Shown here: positions 26,739 to 35,115 of the stretch, one piece after another
Position numbering within the stretch: position 1 is the stretch's first letter
Layout of the letters: each line of letters starts with the position of its first letter
NCBI GenBank assembly: GCA_963677415.2
Contig: CAXXFJ010000022.1
Location: 21,345 to 85,344, forward strand
Reading direction: 5' to 3'
Length of the DNA stretch: 64,000 nucleotides
DNA from: JAQUTK01 sp963677415
Lineage (GTDB): Bacteria; Bacteroidota; Bacteroidia; Bacteroidales; JAQUTK01
Notes under the pieces: generated by a model
What the model was told of the DNA's origin: nothing
Databases searched by the model: none
Seen by the model: the letters and a program-made list of their open reading frames with translations, nothing else
Position numbers and translations under genes: made by a program

Positions 26739-26959
26739 TCTTTTGTCTGTTTTATTTGATTGTATATATTTAAACCGGGGCGAAATTCGGCAAAACAGGC
26801 GAAACATACAAGAGATAGAGTGAAAAGTTACGAACAATCTTCTGCAAAGAGACAAAAAACTGAAAGTATTAGAAATGTTTTTCTGCCATTCATGAAATAG
26901 TATTACTTTTGAAGTTAAATGTATAGTCATAGATGACCAGTGATTTTAATACTAGTTAG

Positions 26960-29197
26960 ATGAAGAAATATAGATCAAACCTGATCCTATCCGCTCTTAT
27001 TTTATGCGGAGGAATATTTGGAGTACAGGCGCAATTGCCGCTTACGTTGGAACGTGTAGTACAAGGAGGTATTATCCAGACTACCGGTATGGGGAGTCTA
27101 AGCTGGCTGAAAGATGGTGAGCGATATTCAGCCATAGAAAAAAACAAAAATGGAGCGACCGAGATTGTTGCTTATACTGCAATGGATAATGTCCGTCAGG
27201 TTCTGGTGCCTGATTCCCTACTAATTAATAAGGAGACTAAACAATCGCTTCAGGTGCGAAGCATCTCCTGGAGCTCTGATAATAGTAAGATTCTCATCTA
27301 TACAAATACACGCAGGGTATGGCGGTATGACACCCGGGGTGATTACTGGGTGTTGTCTCTCACAGATCATTCGCTTCGGCGTTTGGGCACAACCCTACCC
27401 GAATCATCCCTGATGTTTGCCAAGTTTGCACCCGATGGTACCAAGGTTGCATATGTTTCGGGAAATAACTTGTATGTGGAAGAGCTGGCAACCGCTCAGA
27501 TTCTTCCGCTCACTACGGATGGCAATAATCACATTGTCAATGGTACATTTGACTGGGTATATGAAGAGGAATTTGACTGTCGCGACGGTTTCTGCTGGAG
27601 CCCGGATAGTAAGTTCATTGCTTATTGGCAGTCTGATACGGAGGGCACAGGCGTCTTTGATATTATCAATAATGTTGATTCACTCTATCCGAAAATTAAA
27701 GAGTTTCCGTATCCTAAGGCGGGGACACTTAATTCTGCGGTTAAGATCGGAACAGTCTCCGTTTCCGGCGGCCCAACTACCTGGTTGCCTATTCCGGGTG
27801 ATCCCCGCAATAATTACCTTCCCCGCATGGAGTTTATCCCGGATAGCAACGAACTTTTGATTCAGCAGATGAATCGTCAGCAGAATACCAATAAGGTATG
27901 GGTTGCTACGATCAGTTCATCAGCACTTCGTTTGATTCTTACAGAAACCGATACTGCCTGGTTGGATGTGAATAACAATATCAAGTGGCTGAAAGGCAAT
28001 CGTTATTTCACATGGGAGAGTGAGCGGAGTGGCTACCGTCATCTCTATCGTGTGAGCCGTGACGGTAAAGAAATCATTCCGATCACAAAGGGTGACTTTG
28101 ATTACATTGCACCTGTAGGAATGGATCAGGATAAAGGATGGGTCTATTTCATTGCTTCCCCGGACAATTTCACACAACGTTATCTCTACCGGGCTTCACT
28201 CAATGGTAAAGGTAAAATAGAACGTCTGAGTGCGGACAACCAAGCCGGTCAGCACAGTTATAACATGTCACCCACAGGAAAATGGGCGGTGCATACATAT
28301 AGTAATGCAGCTACCCCTCCGGTGATTGATATGGTTTCTTTCCCGCAACTCAAGTCTGTGCGTGTGATTACTGACAATGCCAAAGGGCTTGAGCAATACA
28401 AGACGCTCGGAGTCTCTCCCAAGGAGTTTGTCAAAGCGACTTCCGGCGAACTCACCCTGGATTGCTGGATGATCAAACCCATTGGTTTTGACTCTACCAA
28501 AAAATATCCGGTAATCATTGAAGTGTATGGTGAACCCGCCTCCTCAACCGTGCAGGATGTATGGCAGGGAGGTGATTTGTGGAATCAGTACATGGCCAAT
28601 CAGGGATATATTGTCATTAGTATCGACAATCGTGGAGCAAACGTGCCCAGAGGCAGAGAATGGAGGAAATGTATTTATGGAGAGGTAGGCACGTATGCCA
28701 GTGAGGACCAGAGCCGGGCGATTCAGGATCTGGGTCGACAATATTCCTTCATTGATCTTTCCCGTATTGGTATTACCGGATGGAGTGGAGGAGGCAGTCA
28801 GACACTCAACTGTATGTTTCGTTATCCAAATGTGTTTCATACCGGTATAGCTGTCGCTTTCGTTGCCGATCAGAAGTTGTATGACACCATCTATCAGGAG
28901 CGTTACATGGATACACCACAAAATAATCCGGAGGGATATAAGAAAGGTTCGCCGATCAGTCATGTCTCAGGCCTCAAAGGTAACCTGCTTCTTATGCATG
29001 GTACTGGTGATGATAACGTTCATTATCAGAACTGCGAACTTCTGGCCAATGAGCTCATCCGTCAGGGGAAGATATTCTCCGAGGTATCCTATCCGATGCG
29101 AAGTCATGGCATCAGTGAAGGTGCAGGAACATCCTTGCATGTGCGCAAAACGATGGAAGCTTACTGGCTGAAGAACCTTCCTGCTGGTGCCCGCTAA
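26960..29197 (+). CDS. S9-family dipeptidyl peptidase (DPP-IV-like)
   Basis: The 745-residue exported peptidase has a signal peptide (about residues 1-24) and a DPP-IV N-terminal beta-propeller. The propeller includes the acidic loop DWVYEEEF that binds the substrate N-terminus. A C-terminal alpha/beta-hydrolase domain follows. The nucleophile Ser609 lies in GWSGGGSQ, Asp in HGTGDDNVH and His in MRSHGIS. It would cleave dipeptides, typically X-Pro, from peptides in the periplasm. The nucleophile elbow has Gly where most DPP-IV proteins have Tyr (GWSYGG), so specificity may differ. A small acetyltransferase gene follows. Confidence 0.93.
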   Translation: MKKYRSNLILSALILCGGIFGVQAQLPLTLERVVQGGIIQTTGMGSLSWLKDGERYSAIEKNKNGATEIVAYTAMDNVRQVLVPDSLLINKETKQSLQVRSISWSSDNSKILIYTNTRRVWRYDTRGDYWVLSLTDHSLRRLGTTLPESSLMFAKFAPDGTKVAYVSGNNLYVEELATAQILPLTTDGNNHIVNGTFDWVYEEEFDCRDGFCWSPDSKFIAYWQSDTEGTGVFDIINNVDSLYPKIKEFPYPKAGTLNSAVKIGTVSVSGGPTTWLPIPGDPRNNYLPRMEFIPDSNELLIQQMNRQQNTNKVWVATISSSALRLILTETDTAWLDVNNNIKWLKGNRYFTWESERSGYRHLYRVSRDGKEIIPITKGDFDYIAPVGMDQDKGWVYFIASPDNFTQRYLYRASLNGKGKIERLSADNQAGQHSYNMSPTGKWAVHTYSNAATPPVIDMVSFPQLKSVRVITDNAKGLEQYKTLGVSPKEFVKATSGELTLDCWMIKPIGFDSTKKYPVIIEVYGEPASSTVQDVWQGGDLWNQYMANQGYIVISIDNRGANVPRGREWRKCIYGEVGTYASEDQSRAIQDLGRQYSFIDLSRIGITGWSGGGSQTLNCMFRYPNVFHTGIAVAFVADQKLYDTIYQERYMDTPQNNPEGYKKGSPISHVSGLKGNLLLMHGTGDDNVHYQNCELLANELIRQGKIFSEVSYPMRSHGISEGAGTSLHVRKTMEAYWLKNLPAGAR

Positions 29198-29245
29198 CCA
29201 ATTGATATTTCAAGAATGAACAAATAGATTGTAAAATAGAAAACT

Positions 29246-29527
29246 ATGGATTACAAGATTGTACATCGTCCGGAGAAGAGTCGTTTTGAAACGGAAGAGG
29301 AATGTGTGATTGCCTATGTGGACTATCTTGTGAAAGGAAATTCTTTCGATATTGTTCACACAATAGTGCCTAAGCCACTGGAAGGAAGAGGTGTGGGCAC
29401 CTCGTTGGTACGCTCCGCCTACCAATATGCTATTGACAATGGATTAAAACGAGAGGCAACTTGTCCATTTGCTTCCATCTGGCTAAAGCGTCATCCTGAA
29501 TATGATAATGAAGACTTGTTTGATTGA
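29246..29527 (+). CDS. GNAT-family N-acetyltransferase, small Gcn5-related type
   Basis: The 93-residue protein matches the short GNAT-like family (Acetyltransf_CG), which keeps only the acetyl-CoA binding core. EGRGVGTSLVRSAYQYA near residues 53-69 is the pyrophosphate-binding Q/RxxGxG/A loop and helix. CPFASIWLKRHPEY near the C-terminus is the family signature. The substrate is unknown. It is 48 bases behind the S9 peptidase on the same strand. Confidence 0.85.
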   Translation: MDYKIVHRPEKSRFETEEECVIAYVDYLVKGNSFDIVHTIVPKPLEGRGVGTSLVRSAYQYAIDNGLKREATCPFASIWLKRHPEYDNEDLFD

Positions 29528-29745
29528 CACTCAGTCCGGATCGTGCCACACTCCCCATACATGACCTATTTTACAGTAATAATCTGCTCTTCCGGACTAT
29601 TTCCCGGAGGTGCAATGACACTTCTAAATACTACTCCCTGCTAATAGCTTTGGTCAGTATCTTACTTCACTTTTGTTCCCGTATTCAACCATATTCTGAG
29701 ATCTAAACCATCAAAAAAGGTTAAATACGAGGCTTTATAGAAAAT

Positions 29746-29781
29746 AACTAAACATTTAGTTTGAAAACTAAACTATTAGTT
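29746..29781. promoter_or_regulatory. Two tandem operator palindromes upstream of the BlaI-type repressor
   Basis: AACTAAACATTTAGTT (29746-29761) and AACTAAACTATTAGTT (29766-29781) are near-identical 16-base dyads whose centres are 20 bases apart, about two helical turns. The second abuts the -7 element of the repressor gene. Placement and spacing fit binding by two repressor dimers on one DNA face, as in BlaI/MecI autoregulation. Confidence 0.7.
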
Positions 29782-29782
29782 A

Positions 29783-29790
29783 TATGTTTG
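29783..29790 (+). promoter_or_regulatory. -7 promoter element of the BlaI/BlaR1-type operon
   Basis: TATGTTTG followed by C, adjacent to the downstream operator dyad and 26 bases before the ATG at 29816. Confidence 0.65.
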
Positions 29791-29815
29791 CATCGTGAAA
29801 CATAAAGAAAGAAAT

Positions 29816-30196
29816 ATGATGGCAGAAAACAAAGAACTAACTAAGGTTGAGTTGCAACTTATGAACGTCCTCTGGAATATAAAAGAGGGCTTTGTGAATG
29901 ATATTCTGGTTGAGCTTCCCGAACCGAAGCCGGCTTATAATACAGTATCGACTTTTATGCGAATCCTTGTTTCTAAGGAGTTTGTCGGTTACACCAGCTT
30001 TGGTAAGAGTCACCGCTACTATCCTTTGATTACCAGGGAAGCATATATGGATTCCTATCTGACCGGAGTAAAGAATACCTTCTTCAGAGGCTCTTTTGCT
30101 TCGATGATTTCATTCTTTGCAGAAAAGGAGAAACTCTCCTCCAGAGAGATAAAAGAGATTGTAGAGATTCTTGATGATAACAAAAACCAAAATTGA
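29816..30196 (+). CDS. BlaI/MecI/CopY-family transcriptional repressor
   Basis: The ATG at 29816 is preferred over a GTG at 29795, which lies within a few bases of the expected transcription start. The 126-residue winged-helix repressor has LTKVELQLMNVLWNIKEGFVNDIL near the N-terminus and a recognition segment PAYNTVSTFMRILVSKEFVGY (about 40-60), classical for BlaI/MecI. A C-terminal dimerisation helix follows. It should repress its own operon from the two upstream dyads and be inactivated through the M56 protease encoded 7 bases downstream. The inducing signal is unknown; no beta-lactamase gene is adjacent. Confidence 0.93.
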   Translation: MMAENKELTKVELQLMNVLWNIKEGFVNDILVELPEPKPAYNTVSTFMRILVSKEFVGYTSFGKSHRYYPLITREAYMDSYLTGVKNTFFRGSFASMISFFAEKEKLSSREIKEIVEILDDNKNQN

Positions 30197-30203
30197 ATCA
30201 ACT

Positions 30204-32471
30204 ATGGAAATAATTACTCTGTTCTTACCGGTTATCAAGTTTGTGTTGGCTTCAGCATTGATGGCATTATTTTACCTGCTGTTATATCGTGAGAAATCAA
30301 GATATACACATGCACGGATATTTCTGCTTTCCATCGTGCTTGTATCGCTTCTTGTGTCACAGTTTCAAGTAGAGGTTTTTACTCCTCCGGCACGAGTTGT
30401 GGAAGTTGAAACTTCGCAATCGGCAACTCCTGCCAATCAACTTACAATTAACGCACCAGCAGTAGCGCAAACTGTGACACCAACGATGTCGCAAACAGTG
30501 GCTCCTTCTGAAGCACAGACCGTGGAGCACGCTGTTTCACCTGTTACTTCAACAGCTTCACCTGTTTCTCTATCTGATCCAATTGCTTCATCTGCAACGG
30601 TTGAAACATTGCATCAGTCCGTTTCTGCACCTGAGCAACTCGGTTGGTTGAAGTCCCTTACAATTCCTCAGATAGCACTTCTGATATATATATCTGTTGC
30701 AGTTGTCTTATTTTTACTTTTACTGGTTCAGCTTTTCCGCATCTTGTATATCCGCTACCGTGGAGAGCACAAGATTATTGACGGATATGCTGTAATTGTT
30801 CATCCCTCAGTGCCAACCCCCTTCTCTTTCCTCACCTTTATCTTTATGGGTACGAATCTGTCGGGCAACAAACTGGATATCATTATCAAACATGAAAGCT
30901 GGCATATCCGTCACCGTCATTACATTGACGCTATAGCTATTGAGCTACTTGTCCGCATCTTCTGGTTCAATCCGGTGTTGTGGTGGGTACGCAAAGAGCT
31001 TCGTAACATCGACGAGTTCCAAACTGATCGGAGTCTGCTCGATGACGGTCAGGAAATATATCAATACCAGACCACTCTTCTTGAAGAAGTGATGGAAGGT
31101 AATCCCTATTTAGCAAATGGTTTTAATAGTTCATTTATCAAAAAACGTTTTATCATTATGAAACACAACTCAAAGATCCGTTTTACCAAGCTCCGCCAGA
31201 CTATGATTGTACCTTATGTAGCAATCCTGTTTGCCTTGTTTTCTTTTACCACAGGGAAAGCTGAAGTTCGCTATGTGGAAAAACCAGTTGCAGAGTCCGA
31301 AGCTCTTACACAACCCGACACTTCTTATGTCACTAAAATGGCCAATGGCATGGATATGACCTATACGATTAAGACCAATGTGGTTGATACAGCTGCTTCT
31401 GTACCGTCTATGGCAGCAATGACAGAGAAAAGTATCGTAAAATCAATCGACAGTGTTGCTGATCAGCTTAGCGTTATGATTGATGCACTGAAAGAGATCA
31501 AAAAGGCAGGTGGTGCCAACGAAATGAATGGCAAAAAGCTTCTCGGATTACTCAATATTCAGTTTAACGGACAAGGAGTTGAAGATATGACACCTGCATT
31601 GTCGGCTGCGTTGAATAAATCTTTTGAAGGTGTTGATCTGGACAAAAGCATCAACAATCTGACTCAGATCCGAAAGGACGTTATAAAGCTCAAGACAGCT
31701 AAATCTTCTCCAATGGAAAAGGGTGTGGCAATGTCTGCTCAAGTGATGAAGATCATGCAGGATGAATTGTTTTCCAATCTGATTGGTAATATTATGCCTG
31801 TCATGATGGAAACTTTGATGGGAAGTATGCAGACAATGATGGAAGGATTTGGAGTGAAAAATGCTGATCAGATTGGAAAGGTTACAAAAGCGTTTATGCC
31901 TCTTGTAAATACGGTTGACGCAGATGATACAGAAAAAGCCGATGAAGCAGCGGAGGTTGAAGATGCGGAAGACGCAGAAGAAATGGTTGCTGATACGGCA
32001 GTGTTTGTCAGTTATTTACCTTCAGAAAAAGCACAGAAAATCAAAATAAGTACTGAGCCTTACCAGCAAGGATCAATACGTTTACTCTACATTGACAAAC
32101 AAAAAGAGGAAACACGGGTCACATTACTTTGCTCCATAGACTCTAACTCACATTGGTATCAGTTTGATGATGTCTTTTCTATCATTGATAAAAAAAGTGG
32201 TGATCAGTATCGCATCAGATCCATAGAAGGTAACTATTCGCTCAATAAAAGGATACAGATCACAGGTCATCAAGGGAAAATGGTCGAATTTACATTAGTA
32301 TTTCCTCCTTTGAAATCATCGGTTAAGAAAGTAGATATTATGGATGTGAGAGATAATTTTCAACTGCTTGTTGCGGGTCCAAATAATGGAAAGATTTTTG
32401 GATTTGGAGATGTTGAAATCAACAAATACAAGAAGCCCGCTGATAAACAAGGAGCAAAGATCTACAAGTAA
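30204..32471 (+). CDS. BlaR1/MecR1-type M56 metallopeptidase membrane sensor with long C-terminal domain
   Basis: The start at 30204 is preferred over a TTG at 30171 inside the repressor gene. N-terminal membrane helices (about 6-27 and 38-50) are followed by a Thr/Ser/Ala/Pro-rich linker (60-140) and another helix (about 155-178). The zinc motif HESWH is near residue 230, with IDEFQTDRSLL following. Next come a helix at about 335-350 and about 400 further residues. The large C-terminal part has Met-rich helices and an acidic Glu/Asp/Ala patch and is not a penicillin-binding domain, so the signal is unlikely to be a beta-lactam. It should cleave the co-transcribed repressor. Confidence 0.87.
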   Translation: MEIITLFLPVIKFVLASALMALFYLLLYREKSRYTHARIFLLSIVLVSLLVSQFQVEVFTPPARVVEVETSQSATPANQLTINAPAVAQTVTPTMSQTVAPSEAQTVEHAVSPVTSTASPVSLSDPIASSATVETLHQSVSAPEQLGWLKSLTIPQIALLIYISVAVVLFLLLLVQLFRILYIRYRGEHKIIDGYAVIVHPSVPTPFSFLTFIFMGTNLSGNKLDIIIKHESWHIRHRHYIDAIAIELLVRIFWFNPVLWWVRKELRNIDEFQTDRSLLDDGQEIYQYQTTLLEEVMEGNPYLANGFNSSFIKKRFIIMKHNSKIRFTKLRQTMIVPYVAILFALFSFTTGKAEVRYVEKPVAESEALTQPDTSYVTKMANGMDMTYTIKTNVVDTAASVPSMAAMTEKSIVKSIDSVADQLSVMIDALKEIKKAGGANEMNGKKLLGLLNIQFNGQGVEDMTPALSAALNKSFEGVDLDKSINNLTQIRKDVIKLKTAKSSPMEKGVAMSAQVMKIMQDELFSNLIGNIMPVMMETLMGSMQTMMEGFGVKNADQIGKVTKAFMPLVNTVDADDTEKADEAAEVEDAEDAEEMVADTAVFVSYLPSEKAQKIKISTEPYQQGSIRLLYIDKQKEETRVTLLCSIDSNSHWYQFDDVFSIIDKKSGDQYRIRSIEGNYSLNKRIQITGHQGKMVEFTLVFPPLKSSVKKVDIMDVRDNFQLLVAGPNNGKIFGFGDVEINKYKKPADKQGAKIYK

Positions 32472-32483
32472 ATCAAGGTACTC

Positions 32484-32528
32484 AAAAAGAAAGGGAAGGA
32501 CAACACATACGTTCTTCCCTTTCTTTTT
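32484..32528. terminator. Terminator after the M56 sensor gene
   Basis: AAAAAGAAAGGGAAG (32484-32498) pairs with CTTCCCTTTCTTTTT (32514-32528), a perfect 15-bp stem ending in a T run. Confidence 0.8.
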
Positions 32529-32641
32529 GGGTAAAAAAAGGAGAGCATCTATTTTCTGAAAAGTGTGAATGAAGACAAAACAATGCGACCACAGTTCTTT
32601 CAATTATTTGTCCAATCTTCTTGCTCATAAAGATTTCTTCT

Positions 32642-32649
32642 TACTTTTG
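32642..32649 (+). promoter_or_regulatory. Putative -7 element for the beta-helix protein gene
   Basis: TACTTTTG, 58 bases before the ATG at 32708 and 49 before the ATG at 32699. Confidence 0.4.
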
Positions 32650-32698
32650 TGCAAACAAAGATGTACTGTACATATTCAAAACAAATTCTTATTGAGAC

Positions 32699-35050
32699 AT
32701 GATTAAAATGAAACACCTTTTTACCGGATTGTTTTGCCTTATAGCTTTTTGTACACAAGCAGAGCAAACAATTATTGTGTCTCCCAAAGGGAAAGACACC
32801 AACACCGGGACATTGAAAAATCCCTTGCAAACGCTTCAAAAAGCAATTGATATTGCGGAGAAATCAGGAGAAGCCGAACTCCGTATTCATCTCCGTGAAG
32901 GAACCTATTATCTTCCCGCCTCTTTACAGATTACTTCTGAGGCGTTTAAAGACAAGTCACTTCTGATTTCCGGCTTTGAAAATGAAAAAGTCACCTTGAG
33001 TGGCGGCGCCAAGCTGACTCCGGAATGGGAGAAGGTGCCCGGAACTTCTTATTGGAAAGCAAAAGTAGCAGAGACAGGATTCGACCAGTTATTTATCAAT
33101 CATCAGAAACGGATATTGGCCAGAACTCCCAATTATACGGAAGATATTATTCTGAATGGCTATTCCAGTGATGTCCTTTCTCCTGAAAGAGTGCAGCGTT
33201 GGAAGAATCCGAAAGGGGGATTCATTCATGCACTTCATAGTGGGGAATGGGGAGATATGCACTATGTGATCACTGGGAAGAACGGGGATCAAGTGACGTA
33301 TGAAGGAGGATTTCAAAACAATCGTCCCTCTGGGATGCATTCGAAATATAGGTTTGTAGAAAACATCTTCGAAGAATTGGATGCCCCCGGCGAATGGTAT
33401 CTGGACAAGGAGCAGTCCACCCTTTATTATTATCCATGCGAAGGAGAGAATATCCAGAAAGCACAAGTAGAGGTAGCTCTAATACCTTCACTCATCGAAA
33501 TCATAGGAACGGAGAAGAAGGCCATCAAGGATATTACCATTCGTAACCTTCGTTTCATACAAACCACCCGCACATTCATGGGAACCTACGAACCGCTGAT
33601 GCGCAGTGACTGGCGCATCTACCGTGGTGCTGCTGTGTTCATGGAGTTTGCCGAACAGTGCGCCGTGACCGATTGTGAGTTTACTGATCTCGGAGGCAAC
33701 GCCCTTTTTATCAGTAAGTACGCACAAGGCTGCACACTCTCCGGCAATCATATACATCATATCGGTGCCAGTGCGATCTGCATTGTGGGCGATACATCGG
33801 CTGTCCGTTCACCCTCTTTTGAGTATGGACAGTTTGTCCCGTATGAACAGATGGATCAGACACCGGGTCCAAACAATAATCTCTATCCCCGTCAGTGCAC
33901 CGTTGAAGATAATCTGATTCATCACATCGGACAGGTAGAAAAACAGTCTGCCGCAGTGGAAATTCAACTCGCCGCACAGATTAATGTGCGTCACAATACC
34001 ATGTATCAGATGCCTCGGGCAGCCATCAATGTGGGTGACGGTGCCTTTGGCGGACATGTCATCGAATTTAATGATGCTTTTAAGACTGTTTTGGAGACCA
34101 GTGACCATGGCGCATTCAACTCCTGGGGGCGCGATCGCTTCTGGCACCCCTCTTACGGCACCATGGAGAAACTGACGGCAGAGCATCCCGAACTGATCCT
34201 GCTCGATGCACTTTATACGACAACCATCCGTAACAACCGTTTTCGTTGTGACTTTGGCTGGGATATTGATCTCGATGATGGAAGTTCCAACTATCATATA
34301 TACAACAACCTCTGTCTGAAAGGTGGCATCAAATTGAGAGAAGGCTTTTACCGCACCGTTGAAAATAATATCCTGGTCAACGGTGCGCTTCATCCCCATG
34401 TCTGGTTCAAGCAGAGTGGTGATGTGATCCAACGCAATGTATTTATGCGTGCCTATCAACCCATTCAACTGCACGGTTGGGGCAAGACGGTTGATTATAA
34501 CTTCTTCAACACACCGGACAATCTTGCTTTTGCACAAAAGAATGGAGTCGATCCACACGGCACTTCCGGTAAGTTATCTTTCCGGGATGCAGCGAAAGGA
34601 GACTTTACGATCGAAGAGGGATGCCCTGTTTTCAATATCGGATTTGAAAACTTCCCGATGGATCAGTTTGGCGTCACTTCACCCGCATTAAAAGCATTGG
34701 CCGAACAGCCGGAGATGCCAAAAATCATCCTGGCAGATGCCTCTGATATGAATAAAGAATATGAATGGTTGGATGGCAAAGTCCGTGCGGTCAATGGTTT
34801 GGGAGACCGGTCCGCTTTTGGGTTACCCGACGAAAAAGGAGTCATACTGCTGACTGTTACCAAAGGGGGAATCCTGGAAGCAGCCCAACTGCAGTCCAAA
34901 GATGTCATACGAAGCATCAACGGGACTCCGGTAGCAACGATCAATGACCTCTTTGTCATTACAGATGGAGAGCGATGGCGAAAGGTTTACAGAGTTGAAA
35001 TCTTCAGAGATCAGAAGCTGATAAATGCAACGATCGAACTAAACAAATAA
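32699..35050 (+). CDS. Exported right-handed beta-helix protein with C-terminal PDZ domain
   Basis: The 783-residue protein has a signal peptide; ATG 32708 (MKHLFTGLFCLIAFCTQA) is an equally good start. A DUF1565-like opening follows (IIVSPKGKDTNTGTLKNPLQTLQKAIDIA, about 25-53). Long parallel beta-helix repeats recur as NxxRF/NxIHHIG-type rungs up to about residue 640. The C-terminal 100 residues form a PDZ module (GGILEAAQLQSKDVIRSINGTPV). Beta-helix proteins of this kind are usually polysaccharide lyases or glycosidases. PDZ fusion to such a fold is unusual and suggests binding to a peptide tail or partner. It faces a GH35 beta-galactosidase, so a glycan-degrading role is plausible. Confidence 0.82.
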   Translation: MIKMKHLFTGLFCLIAFCTQAEQTIIVSPKGKDTNTGTLKNPLQTLQKAIDIAEKSGEAELRIHLREGTYYLPASLQITSEAFKDKSLLISGFENEKVTLSGGAKLTPEWEKVPGTSYWKAKVAETGFDQLFINHQKRILARTPNYTEDIILNGYSSDVLSPERVQRWKNPKGGFIHALHSGEWGDMHYVITGKNGDQVTYEGGFQNNRPSGMHSKYRFVENIFEELDAPGEWYLDKEQSTLYYYPCEGENIQKAQVEVALIPSLIEIIGTEKKAIKDITIRNLRFIQTTRTFMGTYEPLMRSDWRIYRGAAVFMEFAEQCAVTDCEFTDLGGNALFISKYAQGCTLSGNHIHHIGASAICIVGDTSAVRSPSFEYGQFVPYEQMDQTPGPNNNLYPRQCTVEDNLIHHIGQVEKQSAAVEIQLAAQINVRHNTMYQMPRAAINVGDGAFGGHVIEFNDAFKTVLETSDHGAFNSWGRDRFWHPSYGTMEKLTAEHPELILLDALYTTTIRNNRFRCDFGWDIDLDDGSSNYHIYNNLCLKGGIKLREGFYRTVENNILVNGALHPHVWFKQSGDVIQRNVFMRAYQPIQLHGWGKTVDYNFFNTPDNLAFAQKNGVDPHGTSGKLSFRDAAKGDFTIEEGCPVFNIGFENFPMDQFGVTSPALKALAEQPEMPKIILADASDMNKEYEWLDGKVRAVNGLGDRSAFGLPDEKGVILLTVTKGGILEAAQLQSKDVIRSINGTPVATINDLFVITDGERWRKVYRVEIFRDQKLINATIELNK

Positions 35051-35062
35051 CGTTCGAAAACA

Positions 35063-35093
35063 AGAAAGCCCGCTTCATCCAAGCGGGCTTTCT
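35063..35093. terminator. Bidirectional terminator between the beta-helix and GH35 genes
   Basis: AGAAAGCCCGCTT (35063-35075) and AAGCGGGCTTTCT (35081-35093) form a perfect 13-bp stem with a 5-base loop. Confidence 0.85.
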
Positions 35094-35115
35094 GTATTTA
35101 TAGGAGGAACATAAA

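Noticed and set aside
26739..26930. N-terminal extension of the 207-residue protein
   Set aside because: Composition (Cys/Phe/Ser-rich) is unlike the rest, and an internal ATG gives a normal start.
29524..29706. A 60-codon frame after the acetyltransferase gene
   Set aside because: It starts with TTG overlapping the previous stop and has no family resemblance or promoter; it is more likely noncoding.
33809..34558. A 249-codon frame antisense to the beta-helix gene
   Set aside because: A shadow frame in a region with clear beta-helix rungs on the plus strand.
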